64,000 nt of DNA from DATBLE01 sp963775695 (GTDB lineage Bacteria > Actinomycetota > Thermoleophilia > Gaiellales > Gaiellaceae): NCBI GenBank assembly GCA_963775695.1, contig CAVZJU010000002.1, positions 310,001 to 374,000 of the forward strand, read 5' to 3'. Position 1 is the stretch's first letter; every line of letters starts with the position of its first letter. Of this stretch, positions 54,031-62,721 are shown one piece after another. The notes beneath the pieces were generated by a model, which was given only the letters and a program-made list of their open reading frames with translations, made no database searches and was not told where the DNA came from. The position numbers were made by a program, and so were the translations under genes.

Positions 54031-54525
54031 TCACCGCTCGTCGAGCCAGCTGCGGTCGAGATCCTCGGCGTAGCCGCCGAGCGAGCGCCGGTAGCGCTGG
54101 ATCGTCGGGTCGTCGCTCGCCTCCAGCAGCACCTCGATCAGCGCCCGCACGGCTTCGCGCGGGCGGCCCAGGTTGTACTCGAGCATCGCGTTGAACACGC
54201 GCAGCGGCTTGAAGTCGGGGAAGCGCTCGATGCCCTCCCTGAAGATCCGCTCGGAGTCGGCGTCGCGGCCGAGCGTGCGGTACGTGCTGCCGAGGCCGAG
54301 GTACAGCCCCCGGAGCTCGTCGTCGGGAAGGTCGCCGCGGATCGCCGCCTCGTAATGCCCGGCAGCCTCGTCCTCGAGCCCGAGGCTGTCGTGCGTCCAG
54401 GCCGTCTGCACGGCGATCCGGGCGTCGTCCGGGAACTCCTGGCGCAGCTCGAGCAGCAGGGGCAACGCCTGCTCCAGCTCGCCGCGCTCGCGCAGCTCGA
54501 TCGCGCGCGCGAGCCGGTCGTCCAC
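54031..54525 (-). CDS. Tetratricopeptide-repeat protein
   Basis: 164 residues. Units LARAIELRERGELEQALPLLLELRQEFPDDARIAVQTAWTHDSLGLEDEAAGHYEAAIRG and LYLGLGSTYRTLGRDADSERIFREGIERFPD show TPR spacing and the W/LG/Y..A..P pattern. The GTG start at 54525 overlaps the upstream stop (TAGTG), so it is coupled to ypfJ. Probably a protein-binding partner of unknown process. Confidence 0.7.
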   Translation of the reverse strand: MDDRLARAIELRERGELEQALPLLLELRQEFPDDARIAVQTAWTHDSLGLEDEAAGHYEAAIRGDLPDDELRGLYLGLGSTYRTLGRDADSERIFREGIERFPDFKPLRVFNAMLEYNLGRPREAVRALIEVLLEASDDPTIQRYRRSLGGYAEDLDRSWLDER

Positions 54526-55415
54526 TAGATCGACCCGGAGAAGGTGTCGCACGCGGCGGGCTTGCCGGTCTCGTAGCCGCGCGAGAACCAGCGGCGGCGC
54601 TGCTCCGCCGAGCCGTGCGTCCAGGTCTCGGGGTTGACCTGCCCCTGCGTCTTCTCCTGGATCCGGTCGTCGCCGATCGCCGCGGCCGCGTCGAGGCCCG
54701 AGTTGACGTCAGCCTGGGTGAGCTCCTCGATCAGCCCGGTCTCGACTGCATGGGCCGCCCAGACACCCGCGTAGCAGTCCGCCTGGAGCTCCGAGCGCAC
54801 CGCCTTGCTCTCGGGACCCTGGCGATCCCCGCGGATCGCCTCGAGGACGCCGAGCTGGTCCTGGACGTGGTGGCCGTACTCGTGGGCGATCACGTACGCC
54901 TGCACGAACGGCGTCACCTCGACGCCGAGCTGGTCCTTGACGTCGTCGAAGAACCCGAGGTCGATGTAGACGAGCTTGTCCGCGGGGCAGTAGAACGGCC
55001 CGACCGCCGACGAGGCGAGTCCGCAGCCGGTCTGGACCTGGTCGGTGAAGAAGACCGTGTTGACCGGCTGGTACGTCCGGTTGCTGCTCTGGAAGACGCC
55101 CGCCCAGAACTTCTGGACGCTGTTGACCACGCCGACGACCCGGCAGTCGTCGCGGGTGTTCGCGTCCTCGCCGGTGCGGCAGTCCTGCCTGATGTCGGTG
55201 GGCGTGGTCCCCTGGCCGACCGCCTGGTCGTCCAGCGCCCCGAGCTGGCCCAGGCCGCCGCCGTTCCCGGACAGGAGCGTGATCGCGAGGAAGATGAGCA
55301 CCCCGACGATCCCGAGGCCGCCGGCGCCGCCGCCGAGCGCCATCCCGCTGGGCCGGCGGCCGCGGACGTCCGTGACCTGGCCCGTGTCGAGCGTCGCGCC
55401 GCGACGGAAGCGCAT
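54525..55415 (-). CDS. ypfJ: Membrane-anchored neutral zinc metallopeptidase
   Basis: 296 residues. One membrane segment (LGIVGVLIFLAITLLSG, ~residues 33-49), then QKFWAGVFQSSNRTYQPVNTVFFTDQVQTGCGLASSAVGPFYCPADKLVYIDLGFFD, the HEYGHHVQDQLG zinc helix and SELQADCYAGVWAAHA, which supplies the third ligand region. The C-terminus HGSAEQRRRWFSRGYETGKPAACDTF is diagnostic. YpfJ-family members lie on the outer face and their substrates are unknown. Confidence 0.9.
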   Translation of the reverse strand: MRFRRGATLDTGQVTDVRGRRPSGMALGGGAGGLGIVGVLIFLAITLLSGNGGGLGQLGALDDQAVGQGTTPTDIRQDCRTGEDANTRDDCRVVGVVNSVQKFWAGVFQSSNRTYQPVNTVFFTDQVQTGCGLASSAVGPFYCPADKLVYIDLGFFDDVKDQLGVEVTPFVQAYVIAHEYGHHVQDQLGVLEAIRGDRQGPESKAVRSELQADCYAGVWAAHAVETGLIEELTQADVNSGLDAAAAIGDDRIQEKTQGQVNPETWTHGSAEQRRRWFSRGYETGKPAACDTFSGSI

Positions 55416-55691
55416 CTAGGCCGCCGTGCCGAAGCGGACGGCCGCGCGAGCGCGGCGCCGCTCGGCCTCGACCGCGCGGTCGCGCGGTGGAGCCGAGGTG
55501 ACGAGGCTCTCGAGCAGGCGCGACGTCGTCGCTGCGACCTCGTCGACCGCCCTCTCGAACGCCTCGGCGTTCGCGTGCGACGGCTTCTGCATGCCGCTGA
55601 CCTTGCGGACGTACTGGACGGCGGCGGAGTCGATCTCCTCGCGCGTCGTCGGCGGCTCGAAGTTGTAGAGGGTGCGGATGTTCCGGCACAT
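55416..55691 (-). CDS. DUF2277 protein
   Basis: 91 residues. MCRNIRTLYNFEPPTTREEIDSAAVQYVRKVSGMQKPSHANAEAFERAVDEVAATTSRLLESLVTSAPPRDR is the whole family, a compact helical protein with the invariant CRNI start. Function unknown. ATG 55691 has a weak upstream site; its stop is directly before the ypfJ start, so both are probably one transcript. Confidence 0.9.
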   Translation of the reverse strand: MCRNIRTLYNFEPPTTREEIDSAAVQYVRKVSGMQKPSHANAEAFERAVDEVAATTSRLLESLVTSAPPRDRAVEAERRRARAAVRFGTAA

Positions 55692-55722
55692 GGCGACGCT
55701 CCTTCCTATACCCCGATTCGTC

Positions 55723-56076
55723 CTATTCGTCCCTGTGCACCGTGTCGGGGGCGAACGCCGGCACGCAGATCGCGACGTATTCGGCCCCGTCCGGCGTCGA
55801 GTAGCGGACACGCTCGCCGGCGCGGGCGAGAACCGCCTCGCCGGGCATCACGGTGATCGAGCCGCCGTCGTGCTCGACGACGACCGAGCCCTCGAGCACG
55901 ACCGTGATCTCGTCGAACTCGGGCGTCTGAGCGGGCTCCTCCCAGCCCGGCGGGCTCGTCATCCGGGCGACGCTCACCGTGCCGGTGCCCGTGCTCGCGT
56001 TGCCGACCAGCTCCCGGATCACCTTCTCGCCGACGCCCTGGACGACCGTGGGCTCGGTGACGTGGAGCGGGGTCAC
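55723..56076 (-). CDS. Cupin-domain protein
   Basis: 117 residues. PGWEEPAQTPEFDEITVVLEGSVVVEHDGGSITVMPGEAVLARAGERVRYSTPDGAEYVAICVPAF covers both cupin motifs, though the usual His ligands are replaced at several places, so it may bind ligand without metal. ATG 56076 overlaps the stop of the GFA gene upstream (ATGA-type). Confidence 0.8.
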   Translation of the reverse strand: MTPLHVTEPTVVQGVGEKVIRELVGNASTGTGTVSVARMTSPPGWEEPAQTPEFDEITVVLEGSVVVEHDGGSITVMPGEAVLARAGERVRYSTPDGAEYVAICVPAFAPDTVHRDE

Positions 56077-56492
56077 GACGGCGGCCGCCGCTCGGGGTAG
56101 CGGGGCAGGCCGTCGTCGGGGATCGGCTCCCAGGCGGCTGCGTACGCCGTGAACTGGCGGTACGAAGGCGCGATCCCCGGGTCGCCGTCGAAGGTACCGA
56201 GGCGGACGTTGCGCAAGCCCGGGTCATCATTGCTCTGCGCCCAGAGCGCCCCGCCGCAGGCCGAGCAGAACACCTTCGACCAGCCGTCGGGCGGGTCGAA
56301 CGAGCCCAGCAGCTCCTCGCCTTCGGTGATTCGCATCGAGCCGGGGACGATCAGCGCCGAGCAGGCGGCCGCACTCCCGGTGCGACGCTGGCAGCGCGTG
56401 CAATGGCAGTAGCCCGCGACCACCGGCGCTTCGGTCACCTCGTAGCGGACGCCTCCACAGAGGCAACCGCCGGTGAGTGGCAGGTCGGCCAT
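56073..56492 (-). CDS. GFA/CENP-V family zinc protein
   Basis: 139 residues. LTGGCLCGGVRYEV, GYCHCTRCQRRTGSAAACSALIV and FCSACGGALWAQSNDDPG give the zinc Cys pattern (CxC, CxxC, CxxC). Compared with the island copy at 37729 it has a longer C-terminus (FDGDPGIAPSYRQFTAYAAAWEPIPDDGLPRYPERRP), typical of the main family. Thiol-adduct processing is inferred. Confidence 0.88.
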   Translation of the reverse strand: MADLPLTGGCLCGGVRYEVTEAPVVAGYCHCTRCQRRTGSAAACSALIVPGSMRITEGEELLGSFDPPDGWSKVFCSACGGALWAQSNDDPGLRNVRLGTFDGDPGIAPSYRQFTAYAAAWEPIPDDGLPRYPERRPPS

Positions 56493-56635
56493 GCGCGGAA
56501 GGGTAGAGAATGCGTGCAGGAGGCGAGGCAGCGCGCAGCCGGCGACCGAGCCGGCTGCACGAGAAGATGCATCGTCGAGGACGCGTTCGCGGAGGTTGCG
56601 CCGCGCGCGCTGGTCGAGCGGGCCGCCGCCGGCGA

Positions 56636-58300
56636 CTAGCCCGAGGCGGCGCGGAGCGCCTGGAGATGTGCGGCCTCGATCTTCTGCGCGGTGGACGCGT
56701 CGTGCGACCACTGCGGCCACGAGAACCGTTTGGATCCGTGGAGCTCGCAGCCGATCGTGCAGGCGAGCTCGACCCGCCGCGCGGTGGCGCTGAACAGGCC
56801 GGCGTTCCCGAGGATCGTTCGCACGGCGGCCGCGCCGCGCTTCCGGCGGACGACGTCGAGTACGTCCCAGTCCTCGATGCCGTCGCGGATCTGCTCCAGG
56901 CGTGCGCTCGCCGCCGGCCCGTCGGCGCCCGGGTAGACCAGCACCGACTCGCCGTTGGCGGCGACGGCGTCGAGTGGATTGCCCGGCCTGTACGAGGTCA
57001 GCCCCTGGGCGTAGAGCGTCCCCTGGATCCCTTCGAGCGCGTTCCAGAGCAGGAACATGCGCGGGTCGGAGAGGGGCTCGGCGGCGGTATAGCCAGGGCT
57101 GCCGCCGACGCCGGTGTAGGTCGTCGACCAGATCATCCTTCCGGCCCGACGGACCCGCGCGATCGCCGCCAGCTTCCCCCGCGGATCGCCGTACTGGCCG
57201 TAGTACCGGCGCGACAGCACCGCCCAGATGTCTGCATCGTCGCCGTTCTTGCCGTCCCAGAGGAAGCGGTTGCCCGCGGCTGGGTTGCCGGTCACGAGCA
57301 TGTTCGACCCCGGCCAGCAGCGGTGGGCCGTCGCCGCCTGCTGTGCGACGAGCCGCATGCCCTCCGGACCCGGCTCGTCGAGGGTGTACAGGTACGAGAG
57401 GTGCCCGTCGAGCCAGCCGTGGGCGTCCCAGAAGCCGCGCACGGTGCGGAGGTAGTCGCACCACGCGTCGAGCGCGAACGGTGAGATGCCGGCAATCCGG
57501 TTGCCCGCGCTGGCGCGCTGGTTCGAGATCGGGATTCGCAGCGCGGCGAACGACGCAGGACTCTGCTTCACCATGTTCCCGGCGGCGTCGAGCCACCACT
57601 TGCGCGAGGACGAGTAGCCAGCGCGCGACTTCGGCTCGCCGAAGCCCCAGCCGTCCGGCGAGATCCGGTGCGCAGCCAGGAACGAGAAGAGCTTCGCGTT
57701 CGCGGCCGAGCGGGCAGCGTTCGAGCCCAGGGGGTAGAGCTGGTCGACCTTCGACACGTACGACTGTGGCACGACGTGGAAGGCGGTGAGCAGGTTGCCC
57801 TGCACGGCCGAGGGAGCCGGCAACCGCACGTCGAACACGCGGATCGAGACACGGATCGGTGTCGGCTTGCCGTCGGCCGTCACGGTGACTGTCGCGCTGT
57901 AGCCGCCGGGGCTGGCGTCGGGCGGGACGAGCACCTGGAGGTAGAGCGGCTGGTTCGGCTGCTCGACCTGGCGGGCCGATCCGTTCCAGGGCAGAAGCGC
58001 GTCGGGGACGGCGCGCCCGCTGAACGAGACGAAGTGTCCGAAGTACACCTGAGCCTTGAGCGGGCCGAGCGCGCTGCCGTCGACCGTGGCCGAGACGGTG
58101 TGGGCGTCCGTCGCCACGAGCCACGCTCCCTCGCGCTCGCCGATCGCCGCATTCAGGCTCAGTGCCGGGCTGCCGCCTTGCGGGAGGCGGCCCGAGGCCG
58201 GGATCGTCTGTGCGGCCGGATAGGCGAGGACGCCCGCCCCCGCGGCCGGCGCGAGGACGAGCGCGAAGACGACCGCGGCCAGGCGTGCGAGCACCGTCAC
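56636..58300 (-). CDS. Exported DUF4091 (glycosidase-like) protein
   Basis: 554 residues. Signal peptide VLARLAAVVFALVLAPAAGA; an Ig-like N-terminal region (to ~residue 150) with VPPDASPGGYSATVTVTADGKPTPIRVSIRVFDVRLP; a TIM-barrel-like middle with LSYLYTLDEPGPEGMRLVA (acidic pair in DEP) and WSTTYTGVGG; and the C-terminal DUF4091 segment PLDAVAANGESVLVYPGADGPAASARLEQIRDGIEDWDVLDVVRR. Probably acts on an extracellular polysaccharide. Confidence 0.8.
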   Translation of the reverse strand: MTVLARLAAVVFALVLAPAAGAGVLAYPAAQTIPASGRLPQGGSPALSLNAAIGEREGAWLVATDAHTVSATVDGSALGPLKAQVYFGHFVSFSGRAVPDALLPWNGSARQVEQPNQPLYLQVLVPPDASPGGYSATVTVTADGKPTPIRVSIRVFDVRLPAPSAVQGNLLTAFHVVPQSYVSKVDQLYPLGSNAARSAANAKLFSFLAAHRISPDGWGFGEPKSRAGYSSSRKWWLDAAGNMVKQSPASFAALRIPISNQRASAGNRIAGISPFALDAWCDYLRTVRGFWDAHGWLDGHLSYLYTLDEPGPEGMRLVAQQAATAHRCWPGSNMLVTGNPAAGNRFLWDGKNGDDADIWAVLSRRYYGQYGDPRGKLAAIARVRRAGRMIWSTTYTGVGGSPGYTAAEPLSDPRMFLLWNALEGIQGTLYAQGLTSYRPGNPLDAVAANGESVLVYPGADGPAASARLEQIRDGIEDWDVLDVVRRKRGAAAVRTILGNAGLFSATARRVELACTIGCELHGSKRFSWPQWSHDASTAQKIEAAHLQALRAASG

Positions 58301-58351
58301 GTCGGCTCAGTATCGACGCTGCGGCGGCGCACCTGAACCCCCGCAGGCGGC

Positions 58352-59128
58352 TTAGCCGAGCCCGTCCCGCCAGGCGAGCGCCCGCTCCAGCTCCCCCAGA
58401 TCCCAGTCGGGCCCCTGAACGCTGACCACGAAGTCGGTGAAGCCGAGCTCCATCAGCCTGTCGCCGTCGCGCTGCTCGCGTCGCGACTGGGAGAAGATCG
58501 TGGTCGAGCGGACGATCTCCTTCGGGTCGCGGCCGACCCGCTCGCACCAGTCGTCGAGGACCCGCGACTTGTGTGCCAGCGAGTCGGGGTCGCCGAAGGT
58601 GTGCCATTCGTCGGCCTGCTCCGCCACGATCCGGAGCGTCACCTTCTCGCCGCTGCCGCCGATCAGGATCGGGATGCGCCGGAGCGGGGGCGGGTTCAGC
58701 TTCTCCCAGCGGGCCTTGATGATCGGCAGTGCGCGATCGAGGTCACGCAGGCGGCTGCCGGCGGTCCCGAACTCGTAGCCGTACTCGTCGTAGTCGTGCT
58801 GGAACCAGCCCGAGCCGATCCCGAGCACGAACCGGCCGCCGGAGATGTGGTCGATCGTCCGCGCCATGTCGGCGAGCAGGTTCGGGTTGCGGTACGAGTT
58901 GCAGATCACGAGCGAGGAGACCTCGGCCTTCTTCGTCAGCGCCGCCATAGCCGCCTGGACGGTCAGCGACTCGAAGTGCTTGCCGTTCCGGTCGCCGCTC
59001 AGCGGAAAGAAGTGGTCCCAGTTGTAGATGCGGTCGACGCCCATCGCGTCGGCCTCCACCCAGGTGCGCTTCATCTGCTCGAAGTCGCCGTGCTGCGGGA
59101 TGACCTGCAAGCCGATGGTGACGGGCAT
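58352..59128 (-). CDS. LLM-class F420-dependent oxidoreductase
   Basis: 258 residues, a short member. QMKRTWVEADAMGVDRIYNWDHFFPLSGDRNGKHFESLTVQAAMAALTKKAEVSSLVICNSYRNPNLLADMARTIDHISGGRFVLGIGSGWFQHDYDEYGY has the DHFFPL and GRFVLGIGSGW motifs of the TIGR03854-like F420 subgroup. Substrate unknown. Third such enzyme in the window. Confidence 0.88.
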   Translation of the reverse strand: MPVTIGLQVIPQHGDFEQMKRTWVEADAMGVDRIYNWDHFFPLSGDRNGKHFESLTVQAAMAALTKKAEVSSLVICNSYRNPNLLADMARTIDHISGGRFVLGIGSGWFQHDYDEYGYEFGTAGSRLRDLDRALPIIKARWEKLNPPPLRRIPILIGGSGEKVTLRIVAEQADEWHTFGDPDSLAHKSRVLDDWCERVGRDPKEIVRSTTIFSQSRREQRDGDRLMELGFTDFVVSVQGPDWDLGELERALAWRDGLG

Positions 59129-59172
59129 GGGAAGAACCTATCGATGCAAAGCGTGGCCCTGTCGGGATCACT

Positions 59173-59277
59173 CGCCGCCGCGACCGACATGGGCGGGCGC
59201 GGCACACAACCGCATGCCGCGAGAACGCTGGTCTCGGGGAAGGGGGCCCGTGGGGGAAACCGGCTGTTTCCCCCACG
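59173..59277 (-). repeat. Dispersed palindromic repeat, copy B (inverted)
   Basis: CGTGGGGGAAAC (59249-59260) pairs with 59266-59277. The complement matches copy A: hairpin, then GGGCCCCCTTCC, then the 34-bp block at 59173-59206. It sits between an LLM gene and a cupin gene, both reading left. Confidence 0.65.
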
Positions 59278-59311
59278 AAGCGACCTAGGCGGCGAAGCCG
59301 CCGCGGGAGCG

Positions 59312-59668
59312 TCAGTCGAAGAATGTGTCCTCGTGGCGGTAGGCGGGCGCGCAGCAGCAGAGAAAGCGGAGGCCATCTTCGTTCGCGCGGATCTGGTGGC
59401 GGGAGCCGGGCGGGATCAGCACGGCGTCTCCCACCGCGACGGGGCGGCGCTCGCCGTCGAGCTCCATCTCACCGGAGCCCTCGACGACGTAGTAGATCTC
59501 CTCGCTCTCGGCGTGGTAGTGGCGCTCGGTTGCCTGTCCTCCCGCGAGCGTCGCCTGGGCGAGGCTCTGGTTGCGCACCGGGGCGGTCGGCAGGCCGAGG
59601 AGCTCGCGGATCGTGCTTCCGTCGGCGGTCGTGAACGGCTCGGCCTGTTCGAGCGAGCGGACGATCAC
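59312..59668 (-). CDS. Cupin-domain protein
   Basis: 118 residues. ERHYHAESEEIYYVVEGSGEMELDGERRPVAVGDAVLIPPGSRHQIRANEDGLRFLCCCAPAY has full motif 1 (HxHxxxEEIYYVLEG) and motif 2 (P-G-x-x-H), so the metal site is complete. Possibly a dioxygenase or sugar-binding protein; not assignable. Confidence 0.85.
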   Translation of the reverse strand: MIVRSLEQAEPFTTADGSTIRELLGLPTAPVRNQSLAQATLAGGQATERHYHAESEEIYYVVEGSGEMELDGERRPVAVGDAVLIPPGSRHQIRANEDGLRFLCCCAPAYRHEDTFFD

Positions 59669-59682
59669 GCGCAGAGGCTACT

Positions 59683-60951
59683 TCACCCGCGGGAGCCTTT
59701 CCCCTTCGGCCGCGTCGTGAAGCCGACCCCGACGGCCGTCTCCGCGGACAGCCTGGCGTAATGGGCGCAGTCGACCCGCCCGGCGGCGACGGCCCGGACG
59801 GCGGCCTTGAACGGCCCGTACGACGGCTTCGGCGTCAGGTCGGTCCAGAGCAGCCCGGACTGCCAGCCGGCCAGGTTCCGCTCGTCGGCGAGCTCGAAGT
59901 TGAAGAAGGCGCCGACGGCGGGCTGGCAGTACGCGACGCGGAGCGCGTCGGACAGCTGCGTTGCCTGGTCGGGCGCCGGCCCGGCGGTCTCGCGCGCCGC
60001 GGCCAGGGCGAAGAACGACGGCAGCACCTGCCCGACGGTCTCGGCCCCGCGGTACAGCGGCCGTTTGACCGGGTCGACCGAGGTCTGGAAGCCCTGCTCC
60101 ATGTACCAGATCCGCACCTGCTTCTGGCCGGGCAGGGGCTGGCCGGTGCCGCCGAAGGCCTGCTGGAGCAGCGCGATCAGCTTGTCGTAGTCGCCCTCGG
60201 CGATCGTCTTCCCGGTCGTGTGCCGGACCCACGGCCGCTCGGCGTTCGTGAGCGGATACGGGTTGTGCCCGACCGTGTCGAAGATCGGCAGCCGGCGTCC
60301 GCTGGTGCGGTAGGCGTCGCCGAGCTTGAGGTAGAAGTTCACGGGCGAGTGGGAGACGTTGGACGAGGCGGCCGGGTTGTCGTTCCCGCGGGGAGCGGAG
60401 GCTGCGATCACGTTCACGGCGGGGCGCGCCGCGTGGAGCACGTCCCAGCAGCGGGCGAGCAGCGCCTCGTACGCGGCCGGCGCCAGGCTCGTCCCGTCCG
60501 GCGCGAACTGGGGCCGCCAGAAGCGGCTCGAGTTGGGCTCGTTCCAGATCACCACGTCGCTCACGCCCGGATAGCGGTGGAGGAGGCCGGCGACGAACTG
60601 GCAGTAGGCACCGCGCTGGGCGTCGTTCTGGGGCGCGTCGTCGGGGCGTCCGTAGACGGCGAGCACGACCCGCAGCCCGTTCCCCCAGGTGGCGAGGATC
60701 ATCCGGTCGACCGGCTGCCGGTCGATCACGCTCAGCTGCGTCTGGCCGGGCTGCCAGGGGACGGTGACGCGGACGGCGCGGACGCCGAGGTCTCGCGTGT
60801 AGACGAGCGCGCGCTGGGCGGTCGCCTTGTCCGACCACTTGAGGGTGTCGTCGGCGACGCCGATCAGCAGGCCCGGGCCTGCGTGAGCCGCTCCCGCGAG
60901 TGCACCCGCGAGCGCCAGGCAGGCGAGCAGTGTCCGGGCCGCGCGTCGCAC
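59683..60951 (-). CDS. Exported glycoside-hydrolase-like protein (clan A barrel)
   Basis: 422 residues. Signal peptide RRAARTLLACLALAGALAGAAHA; GVADDTLKWSDKATAQRALVYTRDLGVRAVRVTVPWQPGQ starts a TIM barrel; SDVVIWNEPNSSRFWRPQFAPDGTSLAPAAYEALLARCWD has the NEP acid/base motif of GH39/GH5-like enzymes, and YMEQGFQTS the second Glu. Probably hydrolyses an extracellular glycan. The last ~20 residues are a basic tail. Confidence 0.75.
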   Translation of the reverse strand: MRRAARTLLACLALAGALAGAAHAGPGLLIGVADDTLKWSDKATAQRALVYTRDLGVRAVRVTVPWQPGQTQLSVIDRQPVDRMILATWGNGLRVVLAVYGRPDDAPQNDAQRGAYCQFVAGLLHRYPGVSDVVIWNEPNSSRFWRPQFAPDGTSLAPAAYEALLARCWDVLHAARPAVNVIAASAPRGNDNPAASSNVSHSPVNFYLKLGDAYRTSGRRLPIFDTVGHNPYPLTNAERPWVRHTTGKTIAEGDYDKLIALLQQAFGGTGQPLPGQKQVRIWYMEQGFQTSVDPVKRPLYRGAETVGQVLPSFFALAAARETAGPAPDQATQLSDALRVAYCQPAVGAFFNFELADERNLAGWQSGLLWTDLTPKPSYGPFKAAVRAVAAGRVDCAHYARLSAETAVGVGFTTRPKGKGSRG

Positions 60952-60994
60952 CCGCTCTACATCGGCGCAGCGCCAGTCGAACCTGAGGCCGCGC

Positions 60995-61993
60995 GTGGCT
61001 GATACCTACCCGTGGAGCTGGTACTCCGACTCCGCGGCGCTGGCCGTCGAGCGCGAGCGGATCTTCCGTTCCGCCTGGCACTACGTCGGTCACGCCGGCC
61101 GGCTGCCCGGGCCGTCGTCGTACTTCGCCTGCACGACCGGCGGGCTGCCGGTGGTCGTCACACGGGACGGTGACGGCGAGCTACGCGCATTCCTCAACGT
61201 CTGTCGCCATCGAGGCTCGGAGATCGTTGCCGGGGCCGGCCACCGCGAGACCCTCCAGTGCCCCTACCACGCGTGGACCTACGGGCTCGACGGGGAGCTT
61301 CGGTCGGCGCCGCGGGCCGAGCGGGAGGACGGCTTCGACGCGTCCGGCCTCGGTCTCGTGGCGCTCTCCCTCGACCGGTTGGGCCCGTTCCTCTTCGTCG
61401 GCTCGGATCCCGATTCTCCGCCGCCGTCCGAGCTCTTCGCCGCGGTCCGGCTGCCGTTCGACCCTGGCGAGCTCGTCTTTCGCGAGCGCGTCGACTACAC
61501 GCTCGAGGCGAACTGGAAGATCGCGGTCGAGAACTACCTCGAGTGCTACCACTGCCCGGTCGCCCATCCGGGCTTCAGCCGGCTCGTCGACGTCGACCCG
61601 GCCGCGTACGTGCTCGAGGGCGACGGCCCGGTCTGGAGCCAGTACGGCACGGCCCGTGACGGGACCGGCACCTGCGCTTTCCACCTGGTCTGGCCGGCGC
61701 TGAAGATCAACGTCTACCCCGGCTTTGCCAACCTCTCGATCGGGCCTCTGTGGCCGGAGACGACCGGCCGCACCGCGGGCTTCCTCGACTACTTCTTCGC
61801 GCCCGACGTGGACGACGTCTGGGCGGCGGAGCTGATCGCGTTCGACGACCAGGTCGGCCTGGAGGACACGGCGCTCGTCGAGTCCGTCCAGCGCGGAGTC
61901 GCGGCGGGCCTTGTCGAGCGCGGGCGTCTGCTGCCCGAAAGCGAACGTCTGATCGCCTCGTTCCAGTCGAAGGTGACCGCTTCGCTCACCTAG
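60995..61993 (+). CDS. Rieske-type ring-hydroxylating oxygenase alpha subunit
   Basis: 332 residues. FLNVCRHRGSEIVAGAGHRETLQCPYHAWTYGLDGEL has the Rieske CxH...CxxH ligands (~residues 69-90), ENYLECYHCPVAHPGF the mononuclear iron site (E/D...HxxxxH), matching aromatic-ring and choline/carnitine-type monooxygenase alpha subunits. No reductase or ferredoxin gene is adjacent. It could oxidise a quaternary amine or an aromatic acid. GTG 60995 begins directly after the divergent glycosidase-like gene's promoter region. Confidence 0.85.
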   Translation: MADTYPWSWYSDSAALAVERERIFRSAWHYVGHAGRLPGPSSYFACTTGGLPVVVTRDGDGELRAFLNVCRHRGSEIVAGAGHRETLQCPYHAWTYGLDGELRSAPRAEREDGFDASGLGLVALSLDRLGPFLFVGSDPDSPPPSELFAAVRLPFDPGELVFRERVDYTLEANWKIAVENYLECYHCPVAHPGFSRLVDVDPAAYVLEGDGPVWSQYGTARDGTGTCAFHLVWPALKINVYPGFANLSIGPLWPETTGRTAGFLDYFFAPDVDDVWAAELIAFDDQVGLEDTALVESVQRGVAAGLVERGRLLPESERLIASFQSKVTASLT

Positions 61994-62160
61994 GGGGTCC
62001 CGATCGTCCGTCTCGCCTGCTAGTTTGAGCCGGCAAGCGCAAAGCCAGACGGCTGAGCGGCCGCGGCGCGCAAGTCCTCTCTAGGTGAGACGACGACGTG
62101 CGTTCCCCAACGTGGTTGACCGCTCCTGTCGTCGCCCGCACGAGGAAGGAGATCACCGCG

Positions 62161-62721
62161 TTGAAAAGCGTCGTTCGGTTTGCCGTGCTCGCCGCGTGTG
62201 CGATCGCACTCGTCCCGCAGGCGACGGCACGGCAGCAGGCTCCGAATCGGGTGCGCGCGGTGAAGCGCGTGCCTCCGGACCCGGGGGCCGCGCTGCTGCC
62301 GAAAATCACCGCCCACCGCGACGAGACCTGGCGCTGGCAGCGGGTCATGCAGCGGCCGCGCACGCCCTACCGCGAAAGTGCCCGCAAGGTCGAGAAGCTC
62401 GCCTACCGCCGGTGGGTGCTCGGACTGTGGAAGCACCGCGCGACCGTAGCCAGGACCCAGGCGCAACGCCCGCCGCACAGGTCGCAGTGGCTCTGTATCC
62501 ATCGCTACGAGGGTTCGTGGACCAACCCGGGCGGCCCGTACTACGGCGGGCTCCAGATGGACGTCGAGTTCCAGCGGACGTACGGAATCGAGCTCTACCG
62601 GGCGAAGGGAACGGCCGACCACTGGACGGCGCTCGAGCAGATGTGGGTCGCAGAGCGGGCTTATCAAACACGAGGATTCTGGCCGTGGCCCAACACCGCG
62701 CGCCATTGCGGCTTGCTATGA
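62161..62721 (+). CDS. Exported transglycosylase-like (Rpf-type) protein
   Basis: 186 residues from TTG 62161, chosen because AAGGAG lies 10 nt upstream and the signal peptide (KSVVRFAVLAACAIALVPQATA) starts there. The C-terminal WLCIHRYEGSWTNPGGPYYGGLQMDVEFQRTYGIELYRAKGTADHWTALEQMWVAERAYQ is a transglycosylase-like domain (PF06737/Rpf type) with the catalytic Glu in YEGSW. It cuts peptidoglycan and may act in resuscitation. The ~165-nt leader is rich in dyads but matches no riboswitch I know. The stop overlaps the sigma-factor start. Confidence 0.8.
   Translation: MKSVVRFAVLAACAIALVPQATARQQAPNRVRAVKRVPPDPGAALLPKITAHRDETWRWQRVMQRPRTPYRESARKVEKLAYRRWVLGLWKHRATVARTQAQRPPHRSQWLCIHRYEGSWTNPGGPYYGGLQMDVEFQRTYGIELYRAKGTADHWTALEQMWVAERAYQTRGFWPWPNTARHCGLL

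Noticed and set aside
62010..62160. c-di-AMP (ydaO) or c-di-GMP riboswitch before the Rpf-like gene
   Set aside because: The context is suggestive, but the conserved blocks of those RNAs were not found in the leader.
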